Below are positions 57,515-64,000 of a stretch of DNA of 64,000 nt, piece by piece. Location: assembly GCA_021783235.1 (NCBI GenBank), contig JAJXUD010000017.1:1-64000 (forward strand). The letters run 5' to 3'. The position numbers and the translations under genes were made by a program. The DNA comes from Myxococcales bacterium (GTDB lineage Bacteria > Myxococcota > Myxococcia > Myxococcales > JAKAPL01). Every line of letters starts with the position of its first letter. Position 1 is the first letter of the stretch. Below the pieces are notes generated by a model. That model saw only the letters and a list, made by a program, of their open reading frames with translations, was not told where the DNA came from and did not search any database.

Positions 57515-57783
57515 CCCCCGAGAAGGGTTCTAACGCGTCGAAAGCCAGCCACCTCGCGCAGCGAGCGGGCGGGAGAGCGGCGGCCCACCCAACCGGCCTG
57601 CGCGAAGGACCGGCATGACTAACAGAGGGCGACGAGCCGAGTCAACCCAACCACCCACCTTCGACTTCCCAGGCCCTCTCGAGAGACCCCTGGGTGGGCT
57701 CCGCTCGCACACCTTGGGACCTTCGACCCCACTGTCGTATGATGGCGCCAGCTCGATGCTCTCGAAAGGATGCCCGACCGACC
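57515..57783. other. Divergent intergenic region between dksA and the RHH operon
   Basis: 269 bp. It contains a plus-strand promoter candidate at 57714-57743. A small AACCC/GGGTT dyad lies next to the dksA start. Nothing else was recognised. Confidence 0.5.
57714..57743 (+). promoter_or_regulatory. Candidate sigma-70-type promoter
   Basis: TTGGGA (57714-57719) and TATGAT (57738-57743) are separated by 18 bp. Transcription would start near 57750, about 34 nt before the first RHH gene, which matches the operon start. Both boxes depart from consensus at one or two bases. Confidence 0.45.
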
Positions 57784-57987
57784 ATGGCCGCGACGGACAA
57801 ACGCAAGCAGAGCCTCTACTTCCCGGAAGACATGCTCAAGGAGATCCAGGACGAGGCCAATCGGCTCGACCGGTCCCTCTCCTGGATCATCCAACAGGCG
57901 TGGCGCCTCGCCCGCACGGAGATCACGAGATTCCCCTCGGTCAACGACGTGATCGCCGAGGGCACGAAGCGCCTCGAGGAGCCGTAG
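57784..57987 (+). CDS. Small ribbon-helix-helix protein, first paralogue
   Basis: 67 residues. DKRKQSLYFPEDMLKEIQDE begins with the short beta-strand and leads into helix 1 of a ribbon-helix-helix fold, and RSLSWIIQQAWRLARTEI forms helix 2, as in MetJ/CopG regulators. Basic residues around KRKQ fit DNA contact. The protein is about 60% identical by eye to the next gene, indicating a tandem duplication. Families of such proteins recur in myxobacteria. The target is unknown, and the operon with TPR and ChaN genes gives no direct clue. Confidence 0.85.
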   Translation: MAATDKRKQSLYFPEDMLKEIQDEANRLDRSLSWIIQQAWRLARTEITRFPSVNDVIAEGTKRLEEP

Positions 57988-57990
57988 GCG

Positions 57991-58179
57991 ATGGCGGGCG
58001 TCAATCGCAAGCAGAGCCTCTACTTTCCAGAGGAGATGCTCCTCGAGATCCAACGCGAGGCGAACCGCCAGGACCGTTCGATGTCGTGGATCGTCCAGCA
58101 GGCCTGGCGGATTGCCTGCCACGAAATCCAACGGATGCCCTCGGTCGACGACGTCCTCGAGCGGTCCGAGAAGGACTGA
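57991..58179 (+). CDS. Small ribbon-helix-helix protein, second paralogue
   Basis: 62 residues, starting 3 bp after the preceding stop. NRKQSLYFPEEMLLEIQREA and DRSMSWIVQQAWRIACHEIQ repeat the two structural elements of the first paralogue, with SVDDVLERSEKD replacing its C-terminus. RHH proteins work as dimers, so homo- and heterodimers are both possible. The next gene starts 3 bp after its stop. Confidence 0.85.
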   Translation: MAGVNRKQSLYFPEEMLLEIQREANRQDRSMSWIVQQAWRIACHEIQRMPSVDDVLERSEKD

Positions 58180-58182
58180 CGC

Positions 58183-59757
58183 TTGGCGACGGGCTCGGCT
58201 GCCCCGGAGACGACGCCTCGGGACGGGCGGGAAGGACGGCGGGTTCTCCTCGTCCTGGCGCTGGCAGCGCTCGCCATCGGCGGCGCGCTCGCCGTCCGGG
58301 CGGGTCTGAAGCGGAGCCGGCTGCATCAGGCGGCCGCGGCGGCCTCCTCGGCGCTCGCGCGGGACACGTACGGGGGCTACCGCGACGTCGACTTCGCGCT
58401 GCGCGACCTCGTGGTCCCCGGGAGCCCCGAGGTGAACCTCGCCGCCGAGCGCGCGTTCGCGCTCGCCCAGCTCAGCGCGCGCTACGCCGACGACCAGGCC
58501 GAGGTCGAATCCGAACTGCTTCTGTTGCCGCTCGAGCGGGCGCAGAGCCCCAATCCCCTCGTCTACGCTGCCCGCGCGCTGCTCCTGCTCGGCAAGGGTG
58601 AACCAGGCTCGGCGTTGCTCGCGGCCGGACGGGCACCGGAGGGCACCGCCTCGGCAGAGCTCGAGGCCGTCCGCGCGAGCATCGCCCAGGCCCTCGAGCG
58701 GCCGGATCTCGCCGAGCAGTCGATCGCCGCGGCGCTCCGTCTGTCGCCGAAGCTTCTCCTCGCCCTCCGGACGGAGGCCGAGCTCGCCCGAGCGCGCAAG
58801 GACTTCCCGCGCGCGGTCCAGGCCTATCGGCAAGCCTTGCTCGAGAACCCCCGGCACGTCCCGTCGCTGCTCGCGCGGGCGGAGATGGCGGAGGCCGGGC
58901 AGGCGGGGGATCCCGCGCGGTCCGCCGATGAGCTCGAGCGGCAGCTCCCCCTCTTCGCGGCCGAGGGCAGCCCGGGCGAGCAGTGCGACGCCCTAGCGAC
59001 GCTCGCCCAGCTCGATCTCCGGCTCGGCCACGCCCTCGCGGCCTCGAGCCATCTCGACCGCGCGCAGACCATCGACGAGGCGCCGGCCAGCTGCCGCGTC
59101 GAGCTCGCCCGGCTCGACCGCCGGCTCGGGCGCGACGCCGCAGCGCTCGGGCTCTTGCGCGTGGCGGTCGAGGACGACGACCCGGGCGAAGCGCCGCTCG
59201 TCCTCGCCGAGGTGACGACGAACCCCAAGGAGGCGCTCGACTGGGCCGGCAAGCCGCCCCCGCCGAACCTCCCGCCCCGGGACCGGGACCGCTGGAGCGC
59301 GCGCGCCACCGCCGCCGAGGTGACCGCGCGGCTCGCGGCCGGCGATCGAAGGGGCGCCGAGGCGGCCTCGGCGCCGCTCGAGGGCGTCGAGGTCTGGCAA
59401 GCCGAGGTCGCGCTCGCGCGGCTCAGCGGCGCCCGCGCGCAGGCCCGGCTGCTCGCCGAGGCCGAGCGCCGGGCCGACCGCTCGTCTTCCCCGGGCGACG
59501 CACTGACCGCGGTGGGCGAGGCGGCGCTCGCGCTCCGGCTCGACGGCCTCGCGGCGCAGGCCTGCGAGGTGGGCGCGGCCAAGGGCCTCGGCAACCTCCG
59601 GGCCCTCCTCTGCGAGGCCCGCGCCCTCCACGCGGCGGGGAAGGACGAGGCCGCCCGAGCGGCGCTCGACCGCGCCGCCGCGATCGACCCGGGAGCCCTC
59701 GCGGTCGACCAGCTCCGCAGCGCGCTGGCGACGGCCCAGCCGCCGGGCGCCCGATGA
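58183..59757 (+). CDS. Membrane-anchored tetratricopeptide repeat protein
   Basis: 524 residues from a TTG start. One transmembrane helix (VLLVLALAALAIGGALAV, about residues 20-37) precedes about twelve helix pairs of TPR type rich in Ala and Leu. Examples are SPNPLVYAARALLLLGKGEP, KDFPRAVQAYRQALLENPRH and CDALATLAQLDLRLGHALAA. It lacks any catalytic motif. It is probably a periplasmic or cytoplasmic scaffold, with orientation depending on the basic N-terminus. The stop overlaps the ATG of the ChaN gene (ATGA). Confidence 0.75.
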   Translation: MATGSAAPETTPRDGREGRRVLLVLALAALAIGGALAVRAGLKRSRLHQAAAAASSALARDTYGGYRDVDFALRDLVVPGSPEVNLAAERAFALAQLSARYADDQAEVESELLLLPLERAQSPNPLVYAARALLLLGKGEPGSALLAAGRAPEGTASAELEAVRASIAQALERPDLAEQSIAAALRLSPKLLLALRTEAELARARKDFPRAVQAYRQALLENPRHVPSLLARAEMAEAGQAGDPARSADELERQLPLFAAEGSPGEQCDALATLAQLDLRLGHALAASSHLDRAQTIDEAPASCRVELARLDRRLGRDAAALGLLRVAVEDDDPGEAPLVLAEVTTNPKEALDWAGKPPPPNLPPRDRDRWSARATAAEVTARLAAGDRRGAEAASAPLEGVEVWQAEVALARLSGARAQARLLAEAERRADRSSSPGDALTAVGEAALALRLDGLAAQACEVGAAKGLGNLRALLCEARALHAAGKDEAARAALDRAAAIDPGALAVDQLRSALATAQPPGAR

Positions 59758-61388
59758 GCCAGACCGCGCTCGCTCGACTTCCCGCTCCGACCGATCCGAG
59801 GCGCGAGCTCATCGCGCTTCACCAGCAGCTCTTCCGACGGCAGCGGCGCCTCATCGAGGAGCTGACCCTGCCGGAGACCAGCGTGCTCGCCGCCTACCGG
59901 CGCCGCTTCCAGCGCCACGCCAGGAGCTACGAGCGGGTCGTCACGTACGACGACGTCCTCGAGGCGGCGGGCGAGTCCGACCTCGTCTACGTCGGCGACT
60001 ACCACACGCTTCGCCTCGCGCAGAAGAGCTTCCTCCGGCTCGCCGAGCGGCTCTGCGAGCGGGGCCGCCCCCCCCTGCTCGGGCTGGAGTTCGTTCAAGC
60101 CCGCTTCCAGCCAGCGGTCGACGCCTACCTCGAGGGCTCCCTCGAGGAGGCCGAGCTCCTGCGGGACATCCGCTACGCCGAGACGCAGGCGTTCGACGTC
60201 TGGCCGAACTTCCGACCGATCTTCGAGCTGGCGCGCGCTCGGCGCCTGCGCATTGCGGCGCTCGATCGGCGCGCGGGCGGGCCCCGATCGCTCGAGGCGC
60301 GCGACGCGTTCGCCGCCCAGGCCCTCGCGCGTGCGCTCCGCCCAGGCGAGCCGGCCCTCGTCCTCTTCGGGCAGCTGCACCTCGCGCCGCCCCACCTGCC
60401 CGCCGCGGTCCGCGCGGCGCTGCGCCGCCCCGTCGGACCGGAGCTGCTCGTCTACCAGAACTGCGAGGAGATCTACTGGGCGCTCGAGCGAGCCGGCCTC
60501 GAACATTCGGTCGAGGCGGTGCAGATCGCCGACCGCGCCTACTGCCTCGTCAACAGCTCGCCGCTCGTCTGCCAGCAGAGCTACCTCGACTGGGTGGAGG
60601 CGACGCGCGAGGGCGAGCGGATCGAGGCGACCGCGCCCGCGCACCACTTCCACGAGGCCGCGGAGCTTCTCTCGCGCTTCCTCGAGGTCCCGCTCCGCGT
60701 GCCGATCGAGCGGGTTGCGATCCACGGCCCGGGAGACCTGTCGTTCCTGACGGCGCTCCGCGGCCGCGGCCGCCTCGGTGCCCGAGAGGCCCGCGCGCTG
60801 ACGCGGCGGATGCTCGCCCGCGAGAGCTTCTGCCTGCACGGCCAGCGGGCGGTCTACCTCGCCAGTTCGTCGTTCAACCACGCCGCCGAGGTCGCGGCCC
60901 AGTTCCTGCGGCATGCCTGGATCGACGACCCGGGCGAGCTGCCCGAGCCGCGCGGCCTCGTCGACGGCTTCTACGCGCGGACGCTCGACCAGGCCTTCGG
61001 CTTCTTCGGCAGCAAGGTCCTCAACCCACGCCGCAAGGCGCGCCACGCGCCGCAGCTCGCGCGGCAGCTCGCCCAGGGTTCGACCGGGGAGCGCGAGATC
61101 GCCCAGCTCGTCCTCGCCCACCTTCGGTTCGAGCGCGGGGAGCGGGCGCCGGAGGTGCGGCGCGCCTACCGGCTGCGCGACGCCGAGCTCTGGGGTCGCG
61201 TGACGCGCGCGCTAGGCCAGATCCTGGGCGACAAGCTCTACTACTCGATGTTGCGAGGCGGCATCCCGAAGACGGTCCTCCGGGACGTCTTCCAGGATCC
61301 GCTCGAGGACGAGGGCGCCGCGTTCCACACCTACCTCTACCTCTCGGCCCGGGTGGGTAAGACCCGGGTCCCGCTGCGCAGCGCCTGA
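59754..61388 (+). CDS. ChaN/Tiki-superfamily protein
   Basis: 544 residues. An N-terminal helical region (HQQLFRRQRRLIEELTLP) is followed by a ChaN-like domain with VYVGDYHTLRLAQKSFLRLAE (about residue 80) and FGQLHLAPPHLPAAVRAAL (about 205). The H residues in these two motifs match the haem/metal-binding or catalytic positions of the family. The remaining 300 residues are less familiar. They include ALTRRMLARESFCLHGQRAV and TYLYLSARVGKTRVPL, and extend well beyond the 300 residues usual for ChaN. There is no signal peptide, which is unusual since ChaN is a lipoprotein. The operon partner is a TPR scaffold. Confidence 0.7.
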   Translation: MSQTALARLPAPTDPRRELIALHQQLFRRQRRLIEELTLPETSVLAAYRRRFQRHARSYERVVTYDDVLEAAGESDLVYVGDYHTLRLAQKSFLRLAERLCERGRPPLLGLEFVQARFQPAVDAYLEGSLEEAELLRDIRYAETQAFDVWPNFRPIFELARARRLRIAALDRRAGGPRSLEARDAFAAQALARALRPGEPALVLFGQLHLAPPHLPAAVRAALRRPVGPELLVYQNCEEIYWALERAGLEHSVEAVQIADRAYCLVNSSPLVCQQSYLDWVEATREGERIEATAPAHHFHEAAELLSRFLEVPLRVPIERVAIHGPGDLSFLTALRGRGRLGAREARALTRRMLARESFCLHGQRAVYLASSSFNHAAEVAAQFLRHAWIDDPGELPEPRGLVDGFYARTLDQAFGFFGSKVLNPRRKARHAPQLARQLAQGSTGEREIAQLVLAHLRFERGERAPEVRRAYRLRDAELWGRVTRALGQILGDKLYYSMLRGGIPKTVLRDVFQDPLEDEGAAFHTYLYLSARVGKTRVPLRSA

Positions 61389-61475
61389 TCTCCACTGCTT
61401 CTCGAGTTCGTCGCGCGGCGCAGCTCTCCGGGCAGCGGCAGGCGCCGCAAGGCGTCCCGACCGGCAGTGGGCCGT

Positions 61476-61500
61476 CGCAGGGTGGGAATGCCACCCTGCG
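61476..61500. terminator. Hairpin between convergent genes
   Basis: Perfect 10-bp arms CGCAGGGTGG (61476-61485) and CCACCCTGCG (61491-61500) with a 5-nt GAATG loop, in the 134-bp gap between convergent genes ending at 61388 and 61523. No T-run follows on either strand, so termination would be factor-assisted. Confidence 0.5.
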
Positions 61501-61522
61501 CGAGCGGCGGGGCGCCGAGGGC

Positions 61523-62227
61523 CTACCGCTTGCTCGGCAAGAGCGGGCGCAGGTGCCGCTCCTGCCGCCGCGTGCCGGCGATCCGGTCGGCGGCCGCGAG
61601 CTCCTGGGCGGCCTCGCGGTTCTTGCCCTCTCCCTCGAGGAGTCGGGCGAGGCGCCGGTGCCAGACGGGGCTCTGCGGCTCGATTCGCGCGAGGGTCCGC
61701 AGGGCCTGCTCCGCCTGCTCCGTCGCGCCCGCCTCTTCCTCGGCGCTCGCGAGCGTCGCGAGCAGCGGGAGGTCGCCCGGCCGCTCGCCGACGAGCTTCA
61801 GGTAGAGCTCGATCGCAGGCTGCCGCTTCCCCTCGTTCCAGAGCAGCTGGGCGAGGTGATCGCCCGCCTCGGCGTAGCCAGGCCGCAGCTCCAGCGCGCG
61901 CCGGTCGGAGGCCTCGGCGGCGGAGAGCGCGCCGGTGAGCTCCTCGGCGAGCGAGGCGACGTGCCAGGCCCGCGGCGCGTCGGGATCGAGCCGCACGGCC
62001 GTCTCCGCGAGCGATCGGGCCTCCGCCGCCGACCCCTCTCGGACGAGCAGCTCGGCGAGATCGATCATCGGCAGCGGCCATTCGGGTGCCTCGGAGGCGG
62101 CCTGCCGCATCAGCCGCTCCGCCGACGCGAGGTCCCCCTGGTCCCGCACCTCCTCGGCCTTCTTCAAGTCGCCGACCGGATCGCCCACGACGCGGGCGAG
62201 GAGAATCGCGAGGGCGAGGGTGGGCAC
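61523..62227 (-). CDS. Exported tetratricopeptide repeat protein
   Basis: 234 residues. The start TLALAILLARVVGDPVGD is weakly hydrophobic and may be a signal peptide. Five TPR-like helix pairs follow (GDLASAERLMRQAASEAPEW, GSAAEARSLAETAVRLDPDA, ALSAAEASDRRALELRPGYA, GKRQPAIELYLKLVGERPGD, ATEQAEQALRTLARIEPQSP), spaced 34 residues apart. It ends in a basic tail. It lies 9 bp after the CCG-domain gene on the same strand. The partner is unknown. Confidence 0.75.
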   Translation of the reverse strand: MPTLALAILLARVVGDPVGDLKKAEEVRDQGDLASAERLMRQAASEAPEWPLPMIDLAELLVREGSAAEARSLAETAVRLDPDAPRAWHVASLAEELTGALSAAEASDRRALELRPGYAEAGDHLAQLLWNEGKRQPAIELYLKLVGERPGDLPLLATLASAEEEAGATEQAEQALRTLARIEPQSPVWHRRLARLLEGEGKNREAAQELAAADRIAGTRRQERHLRPLLPSKR

Positions 62228-62236
62228 GCACCGGGT

Positions 62237-63415
62237 TTACCCGGCGAGCGTCACTGGGATCAACCAGCTCGCCGAGCCCGAAACGGCCGCCTCGACGGCC
62301 CGGCGCCGCCGGGAGCGCCCCCAGAGCCAGCTGGCGCCGAGGAGCGCGGCACCGGCGACCAGCAGCCCGACCGGCGAGACCGTCGCCGGACGATCGAGGT
62401 AGGGCCGCTCGGGGTAGGGACTTCCCGGAAGCTCGCTCTCCCGCAGCGCCATCAGCGCGACCTGGGCGATGTGGAGCGCATGCCGGTCGCTCCCCCGCTC
62501 GATCTCCGCCCGGCAAGAGAAGCCGTTCGCCACGACCAGCGCATCCTTCGGCACCCTTCGCACCGCGGACGACAGCGAGCGCGCTCCGGCCACCCCGAGG
62601 TGCTGAGACCCCTCGCCGGCCTCGGAGCCAAAGGCCTCGGAGCCGAAGGCGCCCGCACCCCCGGCGTGGCCGGCCTCCAGCGCCCGCCCCTCGACACCGA
62701 GCCGCCGCAGGAGCTCCTCGTCCGCCTCCATCCCCAGGAGCGACTTCGGGTGGCGGTGGCCGTGGACGACGACCTCGCGATCGAGCCTCGGCGGATGCCA
62801 GTCGAGCCTCTCCACGAGCTGCTCGCCGAACTGGAACGACTGGCGCGAGAGCCGCTGTGCGCCCTCGTCGTTCGGGAAGAGCGCGGCGAGCTCGTTCCGG
62901 AAGAGCGCGATGCACGAGGGCTCGAGGCCGACGAGCGGCATGCCCGCCGCGAGCTGGGGCCGGAGCAGATCGAGGGTGCGCCGCAGGCGGCCCTTCGTGG
63001 AGTCGAGCGACCCAAGGCCGTCGAACGGCCAGCCGCAGGAGACGGCCCCGCGCGGAACGACGACGCGGCAGCCCGCCGCCTCGAGCACCTCGACGGCGGC
63101 CTTGGCGGTCCCGGGATTGAACTGATCGTTGAAGGTGCCCGGCCAGAGCAAGACGGGGAGGCCGGTCGGGTTTCTGGGCTCGCGGCGGGAGAACCAGCGG
63201 TGGAACGGCTCGGCGGCGAGCGGCGGGAGCCGGCGATCGGGCGGGAGGCCGCACGCGACCGCCGCGAGCGCCGAGATCCCCGGCAAGGCCATGAAGAGGT
63301 TCGCGACCCCGGGGGCGAGCCGGGCGAGCCGCAGCCACCAGTCGACGCAGCCCATCGCACGGGTGGCGCCGCTCGCTCGACGCTCGACGAGCTCCATCTC
63401 GGCGTTCCCGCCCAA
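62237..63415 (-). pseudogene. Truncated, Cys-depleted CCG-domain remnant of an FAD/Fe-S oxidoreductase
   Basis: 392 residues with no interruption. The whole sequence aligns to the C-terminal third of a roughly 950-residue FAD/4Fe-4S/CCG dehydrogenase (D-lactate dehydrogenase-like). The flavin and ferredoxin parts are absent and the upstream gene is unrelated. The expected first motif CCGRPL reads SCGWPF, HGHCHxK reads HGHRHPK, and GCCGMAG reads GHAGGAG, while LEPSC and NGFSCR survive. Most cluster ligands are lost. A 15-bp direct duplication (62618-62632/62633-62647) disturbs the second domain. A C-terminal transmembrane helix follows. It may be a decaying relic or a repurposed non-redox protein. 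The start is uncertain (TTG 63415, ATG 63397). Confidence 0.7.
62618..62647. repeat. 15-bp direct duplication
   Basis: Two adjacent copies of GGCCTCGGAGCC followed by (A/G)AA. In the CCG-domain remnant this gives a repeated FGSEA in the protein. Confidence 0.85.
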
Positions 63416-63427
63416 GAGACCTTTGGG

Positions 63428-63808
63428 TCAGACGAGCCGCGAAAGCTTCGCCGCCAGGATGAAGTCGTTCTCGGTGAGGCCGCCCGCCGCGTGGGTCCAG
63501 AGGGAGACCTCGACCTTGGCGTAGTGGACCGCGAAGTCGGGGTGGTGCCCCTCGGCCTCGGCCAGCTCGGCCATCCGGTTCACGAAGGCCATGGCCTGCC
63601 GGAAATCCGCGAAGGTGAAGCTCCGTTCGAGCCGCTCGCTCGGCTGCTGGGGTCCGCCGGGCTCCGCCCGTCGGCCGGCGAAGCCGTCCAGCGCCCTCCT
63701 CGTCTCCCAGCCGGGCGTCTGGCGCGACAGCTCCCGCAGCTCCGCCGGCCCGAGCTTCGGGACGCCCCCCTCACAGGGGACGCAGCGCTTCTTCGTCAGG
63801 TCGTCCAT
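63428..63808 (-). CDS. phhB: Pterin-4a-carbinolamine dehydratase
   Basis: 126 residues. The active-site block AEAEGHHPDFAVHYAKVEV (about residues 87-105) and the end THAAGGLTENDFILAAKLS are diagnostic. A CVPCEGG sequence near the N-terminus is common in this family. It dehydrates 4a-hydroxytetrahydropterin during recycling of the cofactor for aromatic amino-acid hydroxylases. No hydroxylase is in the window. It precedes the CCG-domain remnant by 12 bp on the same strand and is divergent from the truncated gene at the right edge. Confidence 0.92.
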   Translation of the reverse strand: MDDLTKKRCVPCEGGVPKLGPAELRELSRQTPGWETRRALDGFAGRRAEPGGPQQPSERLERSFTFADFRQAMAFVNRMAELAEAEGHHPDFAVHYAKVEVSLWTHAAGGLTENDFILAAKLSRLV

Positions 63809-63840
63809 CGAAAGCCTCCCCGAGCTGCTAACCTAGCGAC

Positions 63841-64000
63841 GTGCCGCTCGTCCGCAAGGAGGAGTTCGAGGAGCTGCTCGACGACGCCCTCTCCCTGCTC
63901 GGCCAGGGGGCGCTCCACCAGGCCATCGGGGCGCTGCTCTCGCTCGCCCGGAGGGCCGCCAAGGCGGGCAAGCGCGAGGAGCTCGACCGAACCGCCGCCG
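63841..64000 (+). CDS. Partial gene, charged helical N-terminus
   Basis: A GTG at 63841 opens a frame of 53 codons that reaches the right edge. The translated part (PLVRKEEFEELLDDALSLLG, then HQAIGALLSLARRAAKAGKR) is amphipathic and helical, with possible TPR character. It is too short to assign, and its continuation lies outside the window. Confidence 0.5.
   Translation, partial: MPLVRKEEFEELLDDALSLLGQGALHQAIGALLSLARRAAKAGKREELDRTAA

Overview
The window is about 72% G+C with densely packed genes. The gene content points to a myxobacterium-like Gram-negative (Myxococcota or former Deltaproteobacteria). Evidence includes a secreted protein ending in a MYXO-CTERM-like Cys/hydrophobic/Arg tail, many lipoproteins with Cys-rich or Gly/Ser-rich linkers, a PilZ response-regulator protein beside PilT, FHA proteins and a Hanks-type kinase, an outer-membrane beta-barrel, an MCE/Mla lipid transporter, and paired small ribbon-helix-helix proteins. 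No tRNA, rRNA, CRISPR array, transposase or phage gene was seen. The assignment to a phylum is inference; no marker gene fixes the species.

Layout. 1-4.8 kb: the 3' part of a ClpA/ClpC-type unfoldase, a DUF2520 dehydrogenase-like protein and a GT39-type membrane glycosyltransferase. 4.9-14.9 kb: an exported-protein region (five lipoprotein or TPR genes, then a large subtilase-like protein with altered catalytic motifs). 14.9-20.9 kb: a membrane protein, a Ku plus stand-alone LigD-polymerase pair, a collagen-like lipoprotein, a porin-like barrel, a small helical protein and a DUF3108 protein. 21-33.2 kb: housekeeping and envelope genes (RNA methyltransferase, MutS2, DUF2267, MCE/MlaF/MlaE coupled to alanine racemase, RluA-type pseudouridine synthase, receiver-PilZ protein, PilT). 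33.3-43.1 kb: a Gly/Ser-linker lipoprotein, an array of 28 exact-length 21-bp repeats in a low-G+C island, an active/inactive M16 peptidase pair, an unknown membrane-anchored protein and an 1130-residue lipoprotein whose C-terminal half recalls Tc-toxin A subunits.

43.2-64 kb: two radical SAM enzymes behind a perfect FNR-type palindrome, MtnA with a class II aldolase, Rel, two double-FHA proteins, an ECF sigma/anti-sigma/beta-helix membrane protein operon, a Ser/Thr kinase, a DksA-like protein, a four-gene operon (two RHH paralogues, TPR, ChaN), and a minus-strand operon with a pterin dehydratase, a truncated and Cys-depleted CCG-domain remnant and a TPR protein. The last 160 bases open another gene.

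The most unusual items are the helically phased 21-bp array (35154-35741), the Tc-like lipoprotein (39658-43050), the decayed CCG-domain gene (62237-63415), the subtilase with altered active-site motifs (11267-14842), the MCE protein with a barrel-like C-terminus (25426-27000) and the FNR-like site ahead of the radical SAM pair. Many genes are translationally coupled by 4-bp start/stop overlaps, several of them the less common TTGA form.
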